From an uncultured Lachnospiraceae bacterium (GTDB lineage Bacteria; Bacillota; Clostridia; Lachnospirales; Lachnospiraceae), in assembly GCA_910585555.1 (NCBI GenBank), contig CAJUFU010000053.1, forward strand, positions 5,367 through 20,763: DNA of 15,397 nt, written 5' to 3'. The translations under genes were made by a program, and so were the position numbers. Below the pieces are notes generated by a model. The model did no database searches, was not told the origin of the DNA, and saw only the letters and a list, made by a program, of their open reading frames with translations. Position 1 is the first letter of the stretch. Every line of letters starts with the position of its first letter. This document shows, piece after piece, positions 15,344 through 15,397 of the stretch.

Positions 15344-15397
15344 TGCTGGTGGTGGGACTTGAACCCACACGTGGTTGCCCACAACAGATTTTGAGTC
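15344..15397 (-). tRNA. tRNA-Leu (anticodon CAA), 3' part only
   Basis: The minus strand gives the anticodon loop CTCAAAA (anticodon CAA) with 3' stem TCTGT, and the long class II variable arm with hairpin GTGG-GCAA-CCAC. The T-stem is GTGGG/CCCAC around TTCAAGT, the acceptor 3' strand CACCAGC and the discriminator base A. CCA is not encoded (CTG follows). The D-arm and the 5' acceptor strand (expected GCTGGTG) lie beyond the window. Confidence 0.88.

Noticed and set aside
15164..15397. Integration (att) site at the tRNA-Leu 3' end
   Set aside because: No integrase and no repeated copy of the tRNA 3' end were seen in the window; the sequence beyond the tRNA is an ordinary terminator.

Overview
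The window looks like chromosomal DNA from an anaerobic gut or rumen-type Clostridia bacterium, most likely a Lachnospiraceae. The evidence is moderate base composition, strong GGAGG-type ribosome binding sites, AgrC/LytTR-type signalling, Lachnospiraceae-like GH2 and permuted GH3 glycosidases, and a tRNA-Leu without an encoded CCA. The genus cannot be fixed from sequence alone. No phage, IS, integrase or CRISPR is visible, and no gene-free stretch exceeds 300 bases.

Region 1 (1-8023, all minus strand, read right to left) is the main module. A LytTR response regulator and an AgrC-like GHKL histidine kinase overlap by 4 bp. They are followed by a 1041-residue GH3 glycosidase with a membrane segment at each end and its two GH3 domains in swapped order, then a four-helix small membrane protein, then a large GH2 beta-galactosidase-type enzyme cut by the window edge. 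The first gene has a plausible promoter with a 12-bp tandem repeat just upstream. The two larger internal gaps hold strong palindromes: a 22-bp near-perfect one and a 13-bp one before the GH3 gene, and two inverted repeats before the small membrane protein gene. My reading is a signal-responsive, surface-linked glycan or glycoside hydrolysis locus. The signal and substrate are unknown.

Region 2 (8024-10139, plus strand) is a divergent pair: a TetR-type repressor and an MFS exporter, overlapping by 4 bp, behind a near-consensus promoter and a TGAC/GTCA dyad. It looks like a self-regulated efflux cassette.

Region 3 (10165-14315, minus strand) holds a methyl-accepting chemotaxis protein with its own promoter, a MATE exporter, and a conserved TIM-barrel-like protein of unknown function (DUF7916-like, often labelled 'haloacid dehalogenase-like') just upstream of the exporter.

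Region 4 (14373-15397, minus strand) holds a two-repeat DUF4234-type membrane protein, a 79-residue coiled-coil protein of unknown function, and the 3' part of a tRNA-Leu(CAA) with a perfect 13-bp-arm terminator.
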